From contig NZ_JAIMBY010000023.1 of NCBI RefSeq assembly GCF_026191915.1, positions 1 through 45,854 of the forward strand: a stretch of DNA of 45,854 bases. The letters run 5' to 3'. The DNA comes from Acidiphilium sp. PA. Lineage in GTDB: Bacteria; Pseudomonadota; Alphaproteobacteria; Acetobacterales; Acetobacteraceae. Position 1 is the stretch's first letter. The number at the start of each line of letters is the position of its first letter. Of this stretch, positions 35,379 to 42,613 are shown piece after piece. Below the pieces are notes generated by a model. That model had not been told where the DNA came from, did not search any database, and saw only the letters and a list, made by a program, of their open reading frames with translations. The position numbers and the translations under genes are program-made.

Positions 35379-35896
35379 GGCATGACGCTCCGCCGCTTCC
35401 GCCAGGCGGCGTGCTGCTCGCGCGTGTAGGCGCGCGGTTCGTGGTCAGCCGCGAGACGATTGTGAAGATGGCGCCAATATTCCGGTGCGGCGTCGGCCGC
35501 ATCGATGCCGAGCGCCTCGACACCGTCGATCGCCCGCAGCACACGTTCGACCTTGGGCCAGCCATTGACCCGCAGCAGGATCTCGCCGCCGGGGCGCACG
35601 AAGGGCAGCGTCTGGAAGCGCGCGCCTGGCTCGACGGCGCGCGCGATATCCATGCGCGAGACGATGGCGCCGTAGTCGTTCGAGGCCCAGCGGACGAATG
35701 CGAAAACGCTTCCGGGCATGAAGCTGGAGATGCTGCGACGCCGATCGAGGATCTTCTCTTCAGCGCGGCGGCCGAAGCGAAGCCAGTGCTCGATCTTCTT
35801 CTCGATCCAGGTCAGCTCGACGTGCGTCAGCGCGACTGTCCGCCGATCCGATTGCGGCGCCGGACGCAGCGGTGATGGCGGGAGGTTGCCGTTCAT
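35375..35896 (-). CDS. DUF2840 protein
   Basis: A 173-residue soluble protein with the DUF2840 layout: L-T-W-I-E-K-K-I-E-H-W-L-R-F-G near 30-45, F-V-R-W-A-S-N-D-Y-G-A near 67 and R-V-N-G-W-P-K-V-E-R-V-L near 110, then Y-W-R-H-L-H-N-R-L near 140. It is always found between parA and traF in this ICE group. Function unknown; no enzymatic motif is visible. It overlaps both neighbours by 4 nt. Confidence 0.8.
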   Translation of the reverse strand: MNGNLPPSPLRPAPQSDRRTVALTHVELTWIEKKIEHWLRFGRRAEEKILDRRRSISSFMPGSVFAFVRWASNDYGAIVSRMDIARAVEPGARFQTLPFVRPGGEILLRVNGWPKVERVLRAIDGVEALGIDAADAAPEYWRHLHNRLAADHEPRAYTREQHAAWRKRRSVMP

Positions 35897-36147
35897 GGCG
35901 ACGCCCCGGAATCGTCAGGGAATTCGCGCGCCAGGAGGTCGCGGAGCATATCGGCGACGGTGATTCCGCGGCGGAAAGCGGCGACCTTGATGCGGCCGCG
36001 CAGCGCCGGTGTGACGTCGATCGTCAGCCTTGCGGTGAAAGCAGCGGCCTCGTCGGTGCGGCGGGATGGCGCATCGTTGGCCTTGATCCAGCTCTCGGCG
36101 TCGTCGGGCCGTGCCGCGAAGCCGCGTCGGTGGGAGCGCTCGGTCAC
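35893..36147 (-). CDS. Small ribbon-helix-helix partner of ParA
   Basis: An 84-residue protein. The C-terminal half reads T-A-R-L-T-I-D-V-T-P-A-L-R-G-R-I-K-V-A-A-F-R-R-G then V-A-D-M-L-R-D-L-L, a ribbon-helix-helix fold as in ParG-like centromere-binding proteins. The N-terminal 40 residues are polar and probably flexible, as in ParG, where such a tail stimulates the ParA ATPase. Overlap with parA by 4 nt supports a two-gene partition module. The centromere site is not identified. Confidence 0.7.
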   Translation of the reverse strand: MTERSHRRGFAARPDDAESWIKANDAPSRRTDEAAAFTARLTIDVTPALRGRIKVAAFRRGITVADMLRDLLAREFPDDSGASP

Positions 36148-36782
36148 GGTGCGATCCTCCCGATCTCGGCGGCGAGCGCCGCGATCTCGCGGGCGGCGGC
36201 GCCCTGCTCAGCAAGCTCGAAGACTAGGCGCCCGGATTGCGCCGCGTCGGCGAACGCGACGCGCTGGCCGATGGTGCTGGCGAGCACCGGTGGATCGTGA
36301 TCCGCCAGAGTTTCCGCCGTCTCGCGTGCGATGACGGTGCGCGCGCCACAGCGGTTCAGCACAAACCGCGCGGCAAGCTGGGGCCGATAAATGCGCGCCT
36401 CGCGAAGCAAACCGATCATTTCGGCCGACGCCCAGCCGTCGAGCGGCGACGGTTGCACGGGGATAAGCACCAGGTCGGCAGCGAGAAGGGCCGAGCGCAT
36501 GAGACCCGCGACACGCGGTGGGCCGTCAATGACGACATGATCTACGGCGCGGGCGAGGTCTGGCGCTTCGCGATGGAGCGTATCGCGCGCCAGGCCGACG
36601 ACCCCGAACAGCCGAGCCACGTTCTCCCGCGCCCGCTGCTGCGACCAGTCGAGCGCCGAGCCTTGCGGATCGGCGTCGATCAAGGTCACGCGCTTGCCGT
36701 GCCGCGCCCATTCACCGGCGAGGTGCAGGGCAAGCGTGGTTTTGCCGACGCCGCCCTTCTGGTTGAGCAAGGCGACGATCAT
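36144..36782 (-). CDS. parA: ParA-family partition ATPase
   Basis: A 212-residue ATPase with a deviant Walker A K-G-G-V-G-K-T-T (residues 9-16, K9 signature and K14), Walker A' L-I-D-A-D-P-Q-G-S-A near 38 and Walker B V-V-I-D-G-P-P-R near 84. It is a short ParA without an N-terminal DNA-binding domain, as in ICEs and small plasmids. With the downstream RHH protein it may stabilise the excised, replicating form. Overlaps repA by 4 nt. Confidence 0.9.
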   Translation of the reverse strand: MIVALLNQKGGVGKTTLALHLAGEWARHGKRVTLIDADPQGSALDWSQQRARENVARLFGVVGLARDTLHREAPDLARAVDHVVIDGPPRVAGLMRSALLAADLVLIPVQPSPLDGWASAEMIGLLREARIYRPQLAARFVLNRCGARTVIARETAETLADHDPPVLASTIGQRVAFADAAQSGRLVFELAEQGAAAREIAALAAEIGRIAP

Positions 36783-37891
36783 CTTCCCCCTCCCGGCCTG
36801 CGGCCGAAGGGCAGCGACGGTTGCTGGGCCGGATGCTCGGAGGTCTGCGTTGGGGCGGCCGGGTTATCCGCAGATCGGCTGGGCCAACAAGAAAAGTTAG
36901 ATTCTGAGTTAGACTCTAAGTTAGGGCCCGGGATCGTGGTTTCGGGCCAAAGGCTTAGCTGCGATTTGCGCGCCCGAAGTCCCGATACCCCCGCGCCTGA
37001 AGTCCCGATGATCGGCGCGCCCGAAGTCCCGAGCGCTTCCACACGTTTATCCACAGGGCCTGTGGATAAGTTGGCTGGCAGGATGCGCATCAGTTCACCG
37101 CGGTCGCCGCGCTCGATGCGCAGGCGATAGCCGGGCAGTGACTGGCGGGAGACGATGCGACGGAGGTCGAGGGCGAAATCACGCGGCCGGGCGAGGCTGC
37201 CGGATTTCTCGTGCAGATGCACGAGCTCGAACAGCCAGCCACCCGGCTGGCGGCCGGCGTGCTTGCGGGCGACGCGATAGAGCCAGCGCTCGATCCCTCC
37301 GGTGAGGCTGAAGTAGGCCGGGTCGATGGCGAGGACGAGGGAGCGATCGATGACGCCGCGGTAGAACCAGTCGGGGAGCACGAACTCCATGCCCTCGACG
37401 CGGCCGTCGCGCGTCGCGCATTCCTCCCACTCGTTGACCCAGGAGAACTGGTGACGGCGCCAGTGCTCGCCATTGCGGATAGTGGTGCGGATGACCGTCG
37501 ACTGGAGGCGGGCGAGCGCGCCCTTGAGCAGCTTGTAGTCCCGGGCGCCGGTCTGGCGGCCGATGGCGGTCAGAAGCTGGTAGGGCGTAAAGCGCAGGAA
37601 GCGCGACGTCTTGAGACCCAGATTCTCGGCCTCAACGATCTGGCTGGCCGCCCAGATCAGCACGTCGGCGTCCCAGATGGTCGCCATGCCGTGCTCGGCC
37701 ACCGCGTAGACTTCGACGCGGATATCACCGGCCTGGTAGAGGATCGGCGCGGTCCTCCTGGTTTTGGCGAGCGAGAAGAACGGCCGCTCCATCAGGTCGC
37801 GCTGATCGCGCGGGCTGGCGTCGCCGGTGGCGACGACGAACGGGTCGAGCTTGCTGCGTTCGCTGGCGGTGATGAGACGGCGCGACGACAT
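36779..37891 (-). CDS. repA: Replication initiator RepA
   Basis: A 370-residue RepA of the plasmid/ICE type. The N-terminal 250 residues form the conserved domain (R-P-F-F-S-L-A-K, W-D-A-D-V-L-I-W-A-A-S-Q-I, R-F-T-P-Y-Q-L-L, G-G-I-E-R-W-L-Y-R-V-A-R-K-H-A). The last 120 residues are low-complexity, and their DNA carries three direct repeats, a DnaA-box palindrome and a 12-bp-periodic repeat (see the origin entry), so the tail may be coding constrained by an origin. It begins 14 bp after the AlpA-like gene and heads the rep-par operon. Confidence 0.88.
   Translation of the reverse strand: MSSRRLITASERSKLDPFVVATGDASPRDQRDLMERPFFSLAKTRRTAPILYQAGDIRVEVYAVAEHGMATIWDADVLIWAASQIVEAENLGLKTSRFLRFTPYQLLTAIGRQTGARDYKLLKGALARLQSTVIRTTIRNGEHWRRHQFSWVNEWEECATRDGRVEGMEFVLPDWFYRGVIDRSLVLAIDPAYFSLTGGIERWLYRVARKHAGRQPGGWLFELVHLHEKSGSLARPRDFALDLRRIVSRQSLPGYRLRIERGDRGELMRILPANLSTGPVDKRVEALGTSGAPIIGTSGAGVSGLRARKSQLSLWPETTIPGPNLESNSESNFSCWPSRSADNPAAPTQTSEHPAQQPSLPFGRRPGGGR
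36864..37069. other. Predicted replication origin inside the 3' part of repA
   Basis: Elements seen: two perfect DnaA boxes in inverted orientation, TTATCCACA (37047-37055) and TGTGGATAA (37061-37069), forming an 11-bp-arm palindrome; one near-match TTATCCGCA (36864-36872); three 17-bp direct repeats of type GCGCC(C/T)GAAGTCCCGA(T/G) at 36970, 36993 and 37017 (23-24 bp apart); and AGTTAG three times at exact 12-bp spacing (36895, 36907, 36919) in a locally AT-rich stretch. DnaA boxes, iterons and an AT-rich segment together are the usual ingredients of oriV. Confidence 0.65.
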
Positions 37892-37905
37892 CGAGGGCCA
37901 GCGCC

Positions 37906-38157
37906 TCAGCGATGGCCAAGACCGGCGGCGCGCGCCTCGACATATCGCGGGTCGGAGGTCGAGCGGCAGGCGGCCTGATCGGCCCAGGCTTGGAGATCGT
38001 CGATGGCGTAGACGACGCGGCCGCCGAGCTTACGGAAGGTCGGGCCGTTTCCGTGGCAGCGGTATTTCTCCAGCGTCCGCGGCGAGATCCCGAGGATACG
38101 CGCCGCCTCAGGTGTCCGGAGATAGCGTGTCGCGAGCTGTGCGGACCTGTCGAGCAT
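37906..38157 (-). CDS. AlpA/MerR-like helix-turn-helix protein
   Basis: An 83-residue protein with a winged helix of the HTH_17/excisionase type: Y-L-R-T-P-E-A-A-R-I-L-G-I-S-P-R-T-L-E-K-Y-R, then the wing R-K-L-G-G-R-V-V-Y-A-I-D-D-L-Q-A-W. Such genes precede repA in Tn4371-like elements and may act as activator or recombination directionality factor. The ribosome site GGAGGG, 5 nt before ATG 38157, lies within one arm of a long inverted repeat. Confidence 0.85.
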   Translation of the reverse strand: MLDRSAQLATRYLRTPEAARILGISPRTLEKYRCHGNGPTFRKLGGRVVYAIDDLQAWADQAACRSTSDPRYVEARAAGLGHR

Positions 38158-38159
38158 GG

Positions 38160-38230
38160 GGACCCTCCGTCTTGCCTCGAAGAACCGCGGCCAAGTCGCG
38201 GCATGTCGGGGTCAGCGTGGCGGAGGGTCC
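38160..38230 (-). promoter_or_regulatory. Leader hairpin covering the ribosome site of the AlpA-like gene
   Basis: In the minus-strand transcript a 10-base arm, GGACCCTCCG (complement of 38221-38230), pairs perfectly with CGGAGGGTCC (complement of 38160-38169). The second arm contains the GGAGGG Shine-Dalgarno sequence. The 51-nt interior holds a second small hairpin (CCGCG/CGCGG arms). Folded, the leader would block translation; an RNA, protein, ribosome or temperature change would be needed to open it. Confidence 0.6.
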
Positions 38231-38370
38231 AGGCGTTGGGGGTGGACGAAGATTTTCGCGAGGGCCTGTCCCCCGTTCAGGCGGACACGCGCACGTCCGT
38301 CGCCCGCGAAAGGTTCGAGGCGCGAAGGGATGTTTTGACCGACCTTCGTCCGGGCCGGTTGGCCGCCGGC

Positions 38371-39157
38371 TCAACCGCCGCGCAGGAACTTGAGATAGCC
38401 GCGTTCAACGAGGCAAATCGCGTCGTGGATCAGGCGGTTGGCCGCGCGGCGGGAATGAGAATCCTTCCACTCCACCGAAGGCAGTCCAGCCTGTTCGGAA
38501 CGCAGTATTGTTTCGGCGACGTCGCGCGGACCGCCTCCGGTCTCGTGGATGTCGTAGGCTTGGAGGAGCTGAATGAGCCGGCGCTTACGCAACACGGTCA
38601 ATCTGAGCGCCTGGGGGAGAAGGCCGATGGTCTGGCCGCGCAGGCGGCGGACGAAGCGCGAGGCGACATCGAGCCGGAGATCGATCGCCGTGGCGCCGAT
38701 GGGCAGAATGATCGCAGGGCGTGATACGGCTCTGTCGTTGCATAATCGGATATGAAGTTCGCCGGTTCCGTCGGCGACAACGACCTCCCGGCCGTCATCG
38801 TCAATGCGATCCCCGATCACCGATCCGAGCTGCGCCGGGTCGAGAGACAGGGGATCGAAGCTGGACGGGGCGACGTCGATGATCAGGGTGGCGGGCGAGA
38901 GTTCCGGCAACCAGGAGACGGGCTCGGTCCCGACAGGGGCATAGGGGTCAGGCGCGAAAGCGTAACCCCCATCGCCGAGCGAGGCCGGAGCGAGCGGTCT
39001 GCGCATCGACGTGCAAGCGCGCGATCTGGCGCTGCGTTTGGGCATAGTCGCGCCGATAGTCGGCATTGCGACGCAAGAATTCGACGGCGAAGCCGGGGCG
39101 GCCGAGGCGACCCAGTTGGTCGATCGTCTCCGGCGAGCGCCAATACTGCGTGGGCAT
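38371..39157 (-). pseudogene. DUF6499-DUF2285 regulator, frameshifted
   Basis: The N-terminal part (39157 to about 38970) reads M-P-T-Q-Y-W-R-S-P-E-T-I-D-Q-L-G, ...F-A-V-E-F-L-R-R-N-A-D-Y-R-R-D-Y, the DUF6499 domain, with GAGAGGT as ribosome site. It ends in W-G-L-R-F-R-A-stop. The DUF2285 part (D-P-Y-A-P-V-G..., R-R-L-I-Q-L-L-Q-A-Y-D...) continues in the next frame to 38371. Removing one base from the five-base run at 38966-38970 restores a single frame of about 261 residues through A-R-R-W-G-Y-A-F-A-P-D-P. This is a real frameshift, a sequencing error or recoding. Intact relatives are fused and ICE-linked. Confidence 0.75.
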
Positions 39158-39284
39158 GGCGTTACCTCTCGTCCTGGCCCCCTTGGTGGGGGGAGCGTCA
39201 GACGATCCTGAAACCCGCGCACTGCGCTAGACCCCATGGTTGCATCGCGCGTGACGCCCTATTGGGCGGCTGGCGTGGGCTGAA

Positions 39285-39548
39285 TCACGGAGATCGCGCC
39301 GCCAGCAGGTGACGGTATCCGGTTTTTGTCATCCAGTGCGCGCGCGCCAGGTGGCTGTCATGCACGAGTCTCGCCCGATCGGGTTCGCGCTGGGGATCGA
39401 GCCCGAAGATCACCTGCACGACCTCGCGCCAATCGGCCCCCTCCTCCTCCGCCATCAAAAGCCGCAGATAGATGGCCAGATGCCGTTCATCATAGGCGCT
39501 GATGCGGTCGGAGGGTGGCGGCCGGTCATCGAATGACGTCTCGGTCAT
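39285..39548 (-). CDS. Small conserved ICE protein of the DUF2285-associated type
   Basis: An 87-residue protein. Core: I-S-A-Y-D-E-R-H-L-A-I-Y-L-R-L-L-M-A-E-E-E-G-A-D-W-R-E-V, then I-F-G-L-D, then H-L-A-R-A-H-W-M-T-K-T-G-Y-R-H-L-L. This mostly helical pattern with a D-W-R-E-(V/A) turn is common beside DUF2285 genes in alphaproteobacterial ICEs and is thought to bind DNA. It heads a minus-strand unit whose promoter should lie in the AT-rich spacer up to the divergent XRE gene. Exact function unknown. Confidence 0.7.
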   Translation of the reverse strand: MTETSFDDRPPPSDRISAYDERHLAIYLRLLMAEEEGADWREVVQVIFGLDPQREPDRARLVHDSHLARAHWMTKTGYRHLLAARSP

Positions 39549-39602
39549 TGCGATCCTTCCGTGTCGAGATGAGAGCCATGCGGTAAGTATTCATTTACTG
39601 CA

Positions 39603-39618
39603 AATTTTTGCAAAAATT
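39603..39618. promoter_or_regulatory. 16-bp AT-rich palindrome, candidate operator
   Basis: Perfect palindrome AATTTTTGCAAAAATT in the spacer between the divergent small ICE gene (start 39548) and the XRE gene. The placement 55 bp upstream of the minus-strand start fits a repressor or activator site. The binder is not known. Confidence 0.5.
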
Positions 39619-39734
39619 GCCTCTGATTGGATCGATAGCGCGATGCGCGCGGCGCATCACGTCTGGCAAGGCGATGGTCGATGTGTGCTCCGGTAGGGGG
39701 AGATGCTCCAAATAACCCGGGACGATTCGGCATT

Positions 39735-39751
39735 ATCGTTCCTGGAACGAT
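39735..39751. promoter_or_regulatory. Operator-like palindrome upstream of the XRE gene
   Basis: Perfect palindrome ATCGTTCC-T-GGAACGAT ending 27 bp before the XRE start, preceded by a related half site (GGGACGAT at 39719-39726). Palindromes of this size at this position are usual autoregulatory sites of small XRE repressors. Confidence 0.6.
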
Positions 39752-39778
39752 GATTCCTATCTCTGCTCCATCCTCGCC

Positions 39779-40030
39779 ATGGATCTCAAGGAGGTCATGG
39801 CGATCAATCTGCGTCGGTTGCGTCATGCAAAGGGGATGACGCAGGAAGAGTTGGCCGAACGGGCGGGGTTGAGCGCCCGGTATATCGGCGCGATCGAACG
39901 CGCGCGTGTCTCGGCGAGTGTCACCGTGCTGGGACAAGTCGCTGATGCGCTTGAGATCGAGGCGGCCGATTTGGTGCGGAGGACGCGGCCGACCGGCCAG
40001 ACGACGGGGTCGACCGAGCCCCAGCGATAG
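39779..40030 (+). CDS. XRE-family helix-turn-helix repressor
   Basis: An 83-residue protein with one HTH_3 domain: N-L-R-R-L-R-H-A-K-G-M-T-Q-E-E-L-A-E-R-A-G-L-S-A-R-Y-I-G-A-I-E-R-A-R-V, then V-L-G-Q-V-A-D-A-L-E-I. It has only a short tail and no sensing domain. It is divergent from the small ICE gene and has a perfect palindrome just upstream, so it probably controls its own promoter and that of the divergent regulators, as in ICE maintenance switches. Confidence 0.9.
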   Translation: MDLKEVMAINLRRLRHAKGMTQEELAERAGLSARYIGAIERARVSASVTVLGQVADALEIEAADLVRRTRPTGQTTGSTEPQR

Positions 40031-40164
40031 TGTGCTCCCCGTCCAGGTCGCAGACAAATCGCACAGGATCGGGAGCGCAAATCGGAGCGACCTTCGCAAT
40101 GCCCCCTTCCGGGTATCGATCAGGATGGCGTCGGCCCGGGAGGCGTCGCAAGAACTCAGCGATA

Positions 40165-40190
40165 CCCCGCCCGGTTTCGACCGGGCGGGG
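40165..40190. terminator. Hairpin terminator between convergent XRE and DUF736 genes
   Basis: Perfect 11-bp stem CCCCGCCCGGT / ACCGGGCGGGG with a TTCG loop (40165-40190). It lies in the 171-bp gap between the XRE stop and the DUF736 stop and could serve both directions. No T run follows. Confidence 0.6.
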
Positions 40191-40201
40191 CTTGGGCTGG
40201 G

Positions 40202-40528
40202 TCAGTCGGCGCGGCGGCCGTTTGGGCGGGACCAGATCAGGCTGTAGCCCTCGCCGTCCTCGTCGTCGAAGAGGTTGGCGAAGATCGGGGCGGTGAAGCT
40301 CGGATCGTCCAGCTTGAGGCTCAGATAGTCGCGACCCTCGTTGGAGCGCTTGGACCAGGCGGCGCCGATCTCGACGCGGCCGCAGTAGACCCGGTGGCTG
40401 GGGCTGTTTTCGCCGGTGCGGTTGGCTTCGGGAGCGATGCGGACATTCTTGGCCTGGACCGAGAGGGTGACGATCTGACCGGCGAATTCATTCGCGCCGG
40501 TCTTCTTGAAGGTGCCGATGGTCGCCAT
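40202..40528 (-). CDS. DUF736 protein (copy 2)
   Basis: A 108-residue paralogue of the 34463-34798 protein: M-A-T-I-G-T-F-K-K-T-G-A-N-E-F-A-G-Q-I-V-T-L, V-E-I-G-A-A-W, Y-L-S-L-K-L-D-D-P-S-F-T-A-P-I-F-A-N-L-F. The two copies share the opening, the E-I-G-A-(G/A)-W core and the A-N-L-F end but differ in much of the middle, so the duplication is old. ATG 40528 follows AAGGAG. About 100 bp upstream lies an unusual hairpin plus conserved non-coding segment. The role is unknown. Confidence 0.85.
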   Translation of the reverse strand: MATIGTFKKTGANEFAGQIVTLSVQAKNVRIAPEANRTGENSPSHRVYCGRVEIGAAWSKRSNEGRDYLSLKLDDPSFTAPIFANLFDDEDGEGYSLIWSRPNGRRAD

Positions 40529-40629
40529 GGTGGTTCTCCTTGATCTGACGTTTTCGAGCCCGCACCATTGCGGCCTCGATGGTGATCGAAGGGCCGGAGG
40601 CGATCGACGGCGCACCCCTTGCCCGGGGT

Positions 40630-40760
40630 CCCCATCGCGCCTGCGCGACGGGGTGGACGACGGGGCTGAAGCGCCAGCGGAGGATGGCGGCCAGGCGACT
40701 TTGTTGTCTCGCGAGGAATGGCGGCGCAGCCGACAGGGGAAGAAAGTCGATCGGCGCCAT
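40630..40760 (-). repeat. Conserved non-coding element, copy A
   Basis: This lies in the 655-bp gene-free gap 40529-41183, where I see no credible gene. On the plus strand it is a GC hairpin (40630-40653, arms CCCC.TCGCGC / GCGCGA.GGGG) followed by about 90 nt resembling 43978-44061, with shared blocks such as AGCGGAGGATGGCG, CGCGA.GAA and GGCG..CGCAGC. Both copies lie upstream of a minus-strand ICE gene (here DUF736, 102 nt away) in the same orientation. The rest of the gap (40761-41183) shows nothing recognisable. Confidence 0.55.
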
Positions 40761-41183
40761 TGCGCCAAAGGCGGTCGAGGCTTCAGCCGGCCTTCGGCCA
40801 GATCCAGCCATCGAAGAGGCCGTGAGGTGCGCTCGATCCAGAACGAAGACCGATCGAGGAGAACGTGGCGACGGTCGAGAAACCTCGAAAAGCCGGTGAT
40901 GGATTTCGTGGCAGACGCGATCCCTCTGGTCCGCCGATAGACCGCATCTCGCTCGCACAGCCGAGGCGCTTGAGCGAAGGGCCTCCATGCAAGGGACTCA
41001 GGAGGGCCGCGTTGCGCGCGTCTCCATTGGTTCCGGAAGCTTTCCGGGGTGCGTCACGATCCGCGAAGAGCCGATCCGCGGCAGCGTCGCCGCCCTTATC
41101 CAGGTTCCGGACTTTCGGCGCAGCCGGCGTCTCGGGGCCGCCGCCTGTTCTGGTCCCGCCCCTATCGCCCGCGCCTACTGGGC

Positions 41184-41624
41184 TCAGCCCCGCGCCATCC
41201 CCCGTTGGGTCGGTTCGGGTGGGGTCATGCCGGTGAAGCGAACGAATGCGGTAACGCTGACGGCGATGGCTCCGATCACCGAGAAGACCGTCTGCCATGT
41301 GGGCGACGGCATCGCCATCTGGGCGATACCGTGCGTGGCGCTATAGCCGGCGACGGTGGCCGGCGCGATGAAGAGCAGGATGATCAGCAGCCGAAGCCAA
41401 ACCCAGGGCACGAACGCCATGGCGAGTTGTCCGACGCCGAAGGTGGCACCCGCGGCGAGGACGCCCAGGATGATGCCGCCGAGCGCTCCGGCGCCGGTAT
41501 GGAAGGCCCATATGCCGACCATGAAGCCGACGAAAGCCGGCAACGCGAAGACGGCCAGCGTGAACAGCAACCAGCAGAAGAACCCGATGGCGAGGACGAC
41601 GAGCAAAGGTCCGAGAACGATCAT
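41184..41624 (-). CDS. Small polytopic membrane protein
   Basis: A 146-residue protein with four or five hydrophobic helices: I-V-L-G-P-L-L-V-V-L-A-I-G-F-F, L-A-V-F-A-L-P-A-F-V-G-F-M-V-G, G-G-I-I-L-G-V-L-A-A-G, L-R-L-L-I-I-L-L-F-I-A-P-A and V-F-S-V-I-G-A-I-A-V-S-V. The tail is polar. I do not recognise a family with certainty; similar proteins occur in the accessory part of alphaproteobacterial ICEs. Entry exclusion or envelope protection is possible but not supported by motif. It is separated from its neighbours by more than 150 bp on both sides. Confidence 0.65.
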   Translation of the reverse strand: MIVLGPLLVVLAIGFFCWLLFTLAVFALPAFVGFMVGIWAFHTGAGALGGIILGVLAAGATFGVGQLAMAFVPWVWLRLLIILLFIAPATVAGYSATHGIAQMAMPSPTWQTVFSVIGAIAVSVTAFVRFTGMTPPEPTQRGMARG

Positions 41625-41775
41625 GGTGGCAGACTCCGTGAGATGACAATCAAACGGCTGCGCCTTCCACCACCACCACGGCGCAGAACAGAGTATAGCT
41701 AAAGACGAGCGCGGATGGGAGCAGAAATCCGGCTCGAAGTCCGCTCACCGAGCCTTACGGTATGGTGCAGCTTGC

Positions 41776-41940
41776 TCATTCGAACGGATCGAATTCGTGG
41801 ACCACGTCAGCGGGGTCGCCGTCGAATTCCGAGGCCGGCATGACGCCGTATCCGCCAGTCTCGGCCGTGAAGATGACGACGCAGACCATGAGGGATTTGG
41901 CGAGGCTCCAGCCGTTGGCGAAAGCGAGCGATTGAGACAT
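41776..41940 (-). CDS. 54-residue conserved ICE protein
   Basis: A short gene with ATG 41940, CAGGAG at good spacing and TGA at 41776-41778. The sequence opens M-S-Q-S-L-A-F-A-N-G-W-S-L-A-K, has a hydrophobic stretch (L-M-V-C-V-V-I-F-T-A) and ends in an acidic G-Y-G-V-M-P-A-S-E-F-D-G-D-P then V-V-H-E-F-D-P-F-E. The acidic D/E-F-D-P tail could mimic DNA phosphate, as anti-restriction proteins do, but this is speculation. The flanking gaps (41625-41775 and 41941-42190) show nothing else I can support. Confidence 0.6.
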   Translation of the reverse strand: MSQSLAFANGWSLAKSLMVCVVIFTAETGGYGVMPASEFDGDPADVVHEFDPFE

Positions 41941-42190
41941 CGATCCGGCTCCTGCTTTGCGGCGGGGCCGATCCCCGCGCGACAGGCGCCCGATGTGTCC
42001 GGTCAGGGGCCGCGATCACCGCGCAGTCAGGGACGAGCGGCGGCACGCATGGCGTAGCCGACCCTTCACGGGTTGATGGCCTCAGGCCCGTGGGCGGACC
42101 AAGGATCAGCGCATCAGGAAGCGGGGATGGAACATGCCGGCGGAGGCAGCCGGATCGCCGGGCGTCGGTGCGGCTTTCGGGGGCCGCAGC

Positions 42191-42613
42191 TCAGGGCGTG
42201 CTTGCCCAGGGATCGATCACTTCAAGGCCGGCGGCGGTGAAGGCGCTCGTGTCGCGAGACGCGACCGCGAAATCATGCGCCGCAGCGATCGCGGCGATAT
42301 AGCCGTCGGGCGTCGGGAAGCCCCTGCCGGCCGCGCGGGCCCTGACGGCGAGTTCGGCGTAGCGGCGAGCCGCACGGGTATCGAATGGCAGGATGCGATC
42401 CGCGAACAGCTCCAGCACGCCGTCCAACGCGGCGGTCAGCTTGTCCTTCCGCCGGCCGTTGGGCAGCGCGCCGATGCCGAACATCAGCTCGGCTATGGTG
42501 ACGCTCGACACGTAAAGCGTCTCCGCCGCCTGGGCGTCGAGCCATGCGCGAACCGCCGCCGCCGGCTCGGGCTTCATCGCCTCGGAGACCACGTTCGTGT
42601 CGAGCAGGATCAT
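42191..42613 (-). CDS. fitB: PIN-domain toxin (VapC/FitB type)
   Basis: A 140-residue PIN ribonuclease. The acidic active site is visible: D5 in I-L-L-D-T-N-V-V-S-E, E42 in T-I-A-E-L-M-F-G, D102 in P-T-P-D-G-Y-I-A-A-I-A, and D119 or D120 region in A-S-R-D-T. L-D-T-N-V-V-S-E-A-M-K-P-E-P is the FitB-type opening. It would cleave RNA (probably tRNA) when free of its antitoxin. Start overlaps the antitoxin gene by 4 nt. It probably stabilises the element in the cell. Confidence 0.9.
   Translation of the reverse strand: MILLDTNVVSEAMKPEPAAAVRAWLDAQAAETLYVSSVTIAELMFGIGALPNGRRKDKLTAALDGVLELFADRILPFDTRAARRYAELAVRARAAGRGFPTPDGYIAAIAAAHDFAVASRDTSAFTAAGLEVIDPWASTP

Noticed and set aside
40761-41183. 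Several overlapping open frames in the 655-bp gap before DUF736
   Set aside because: All are GC-driven frames without ribosome sites or recognisable motifs; four frames overlap the same bases.
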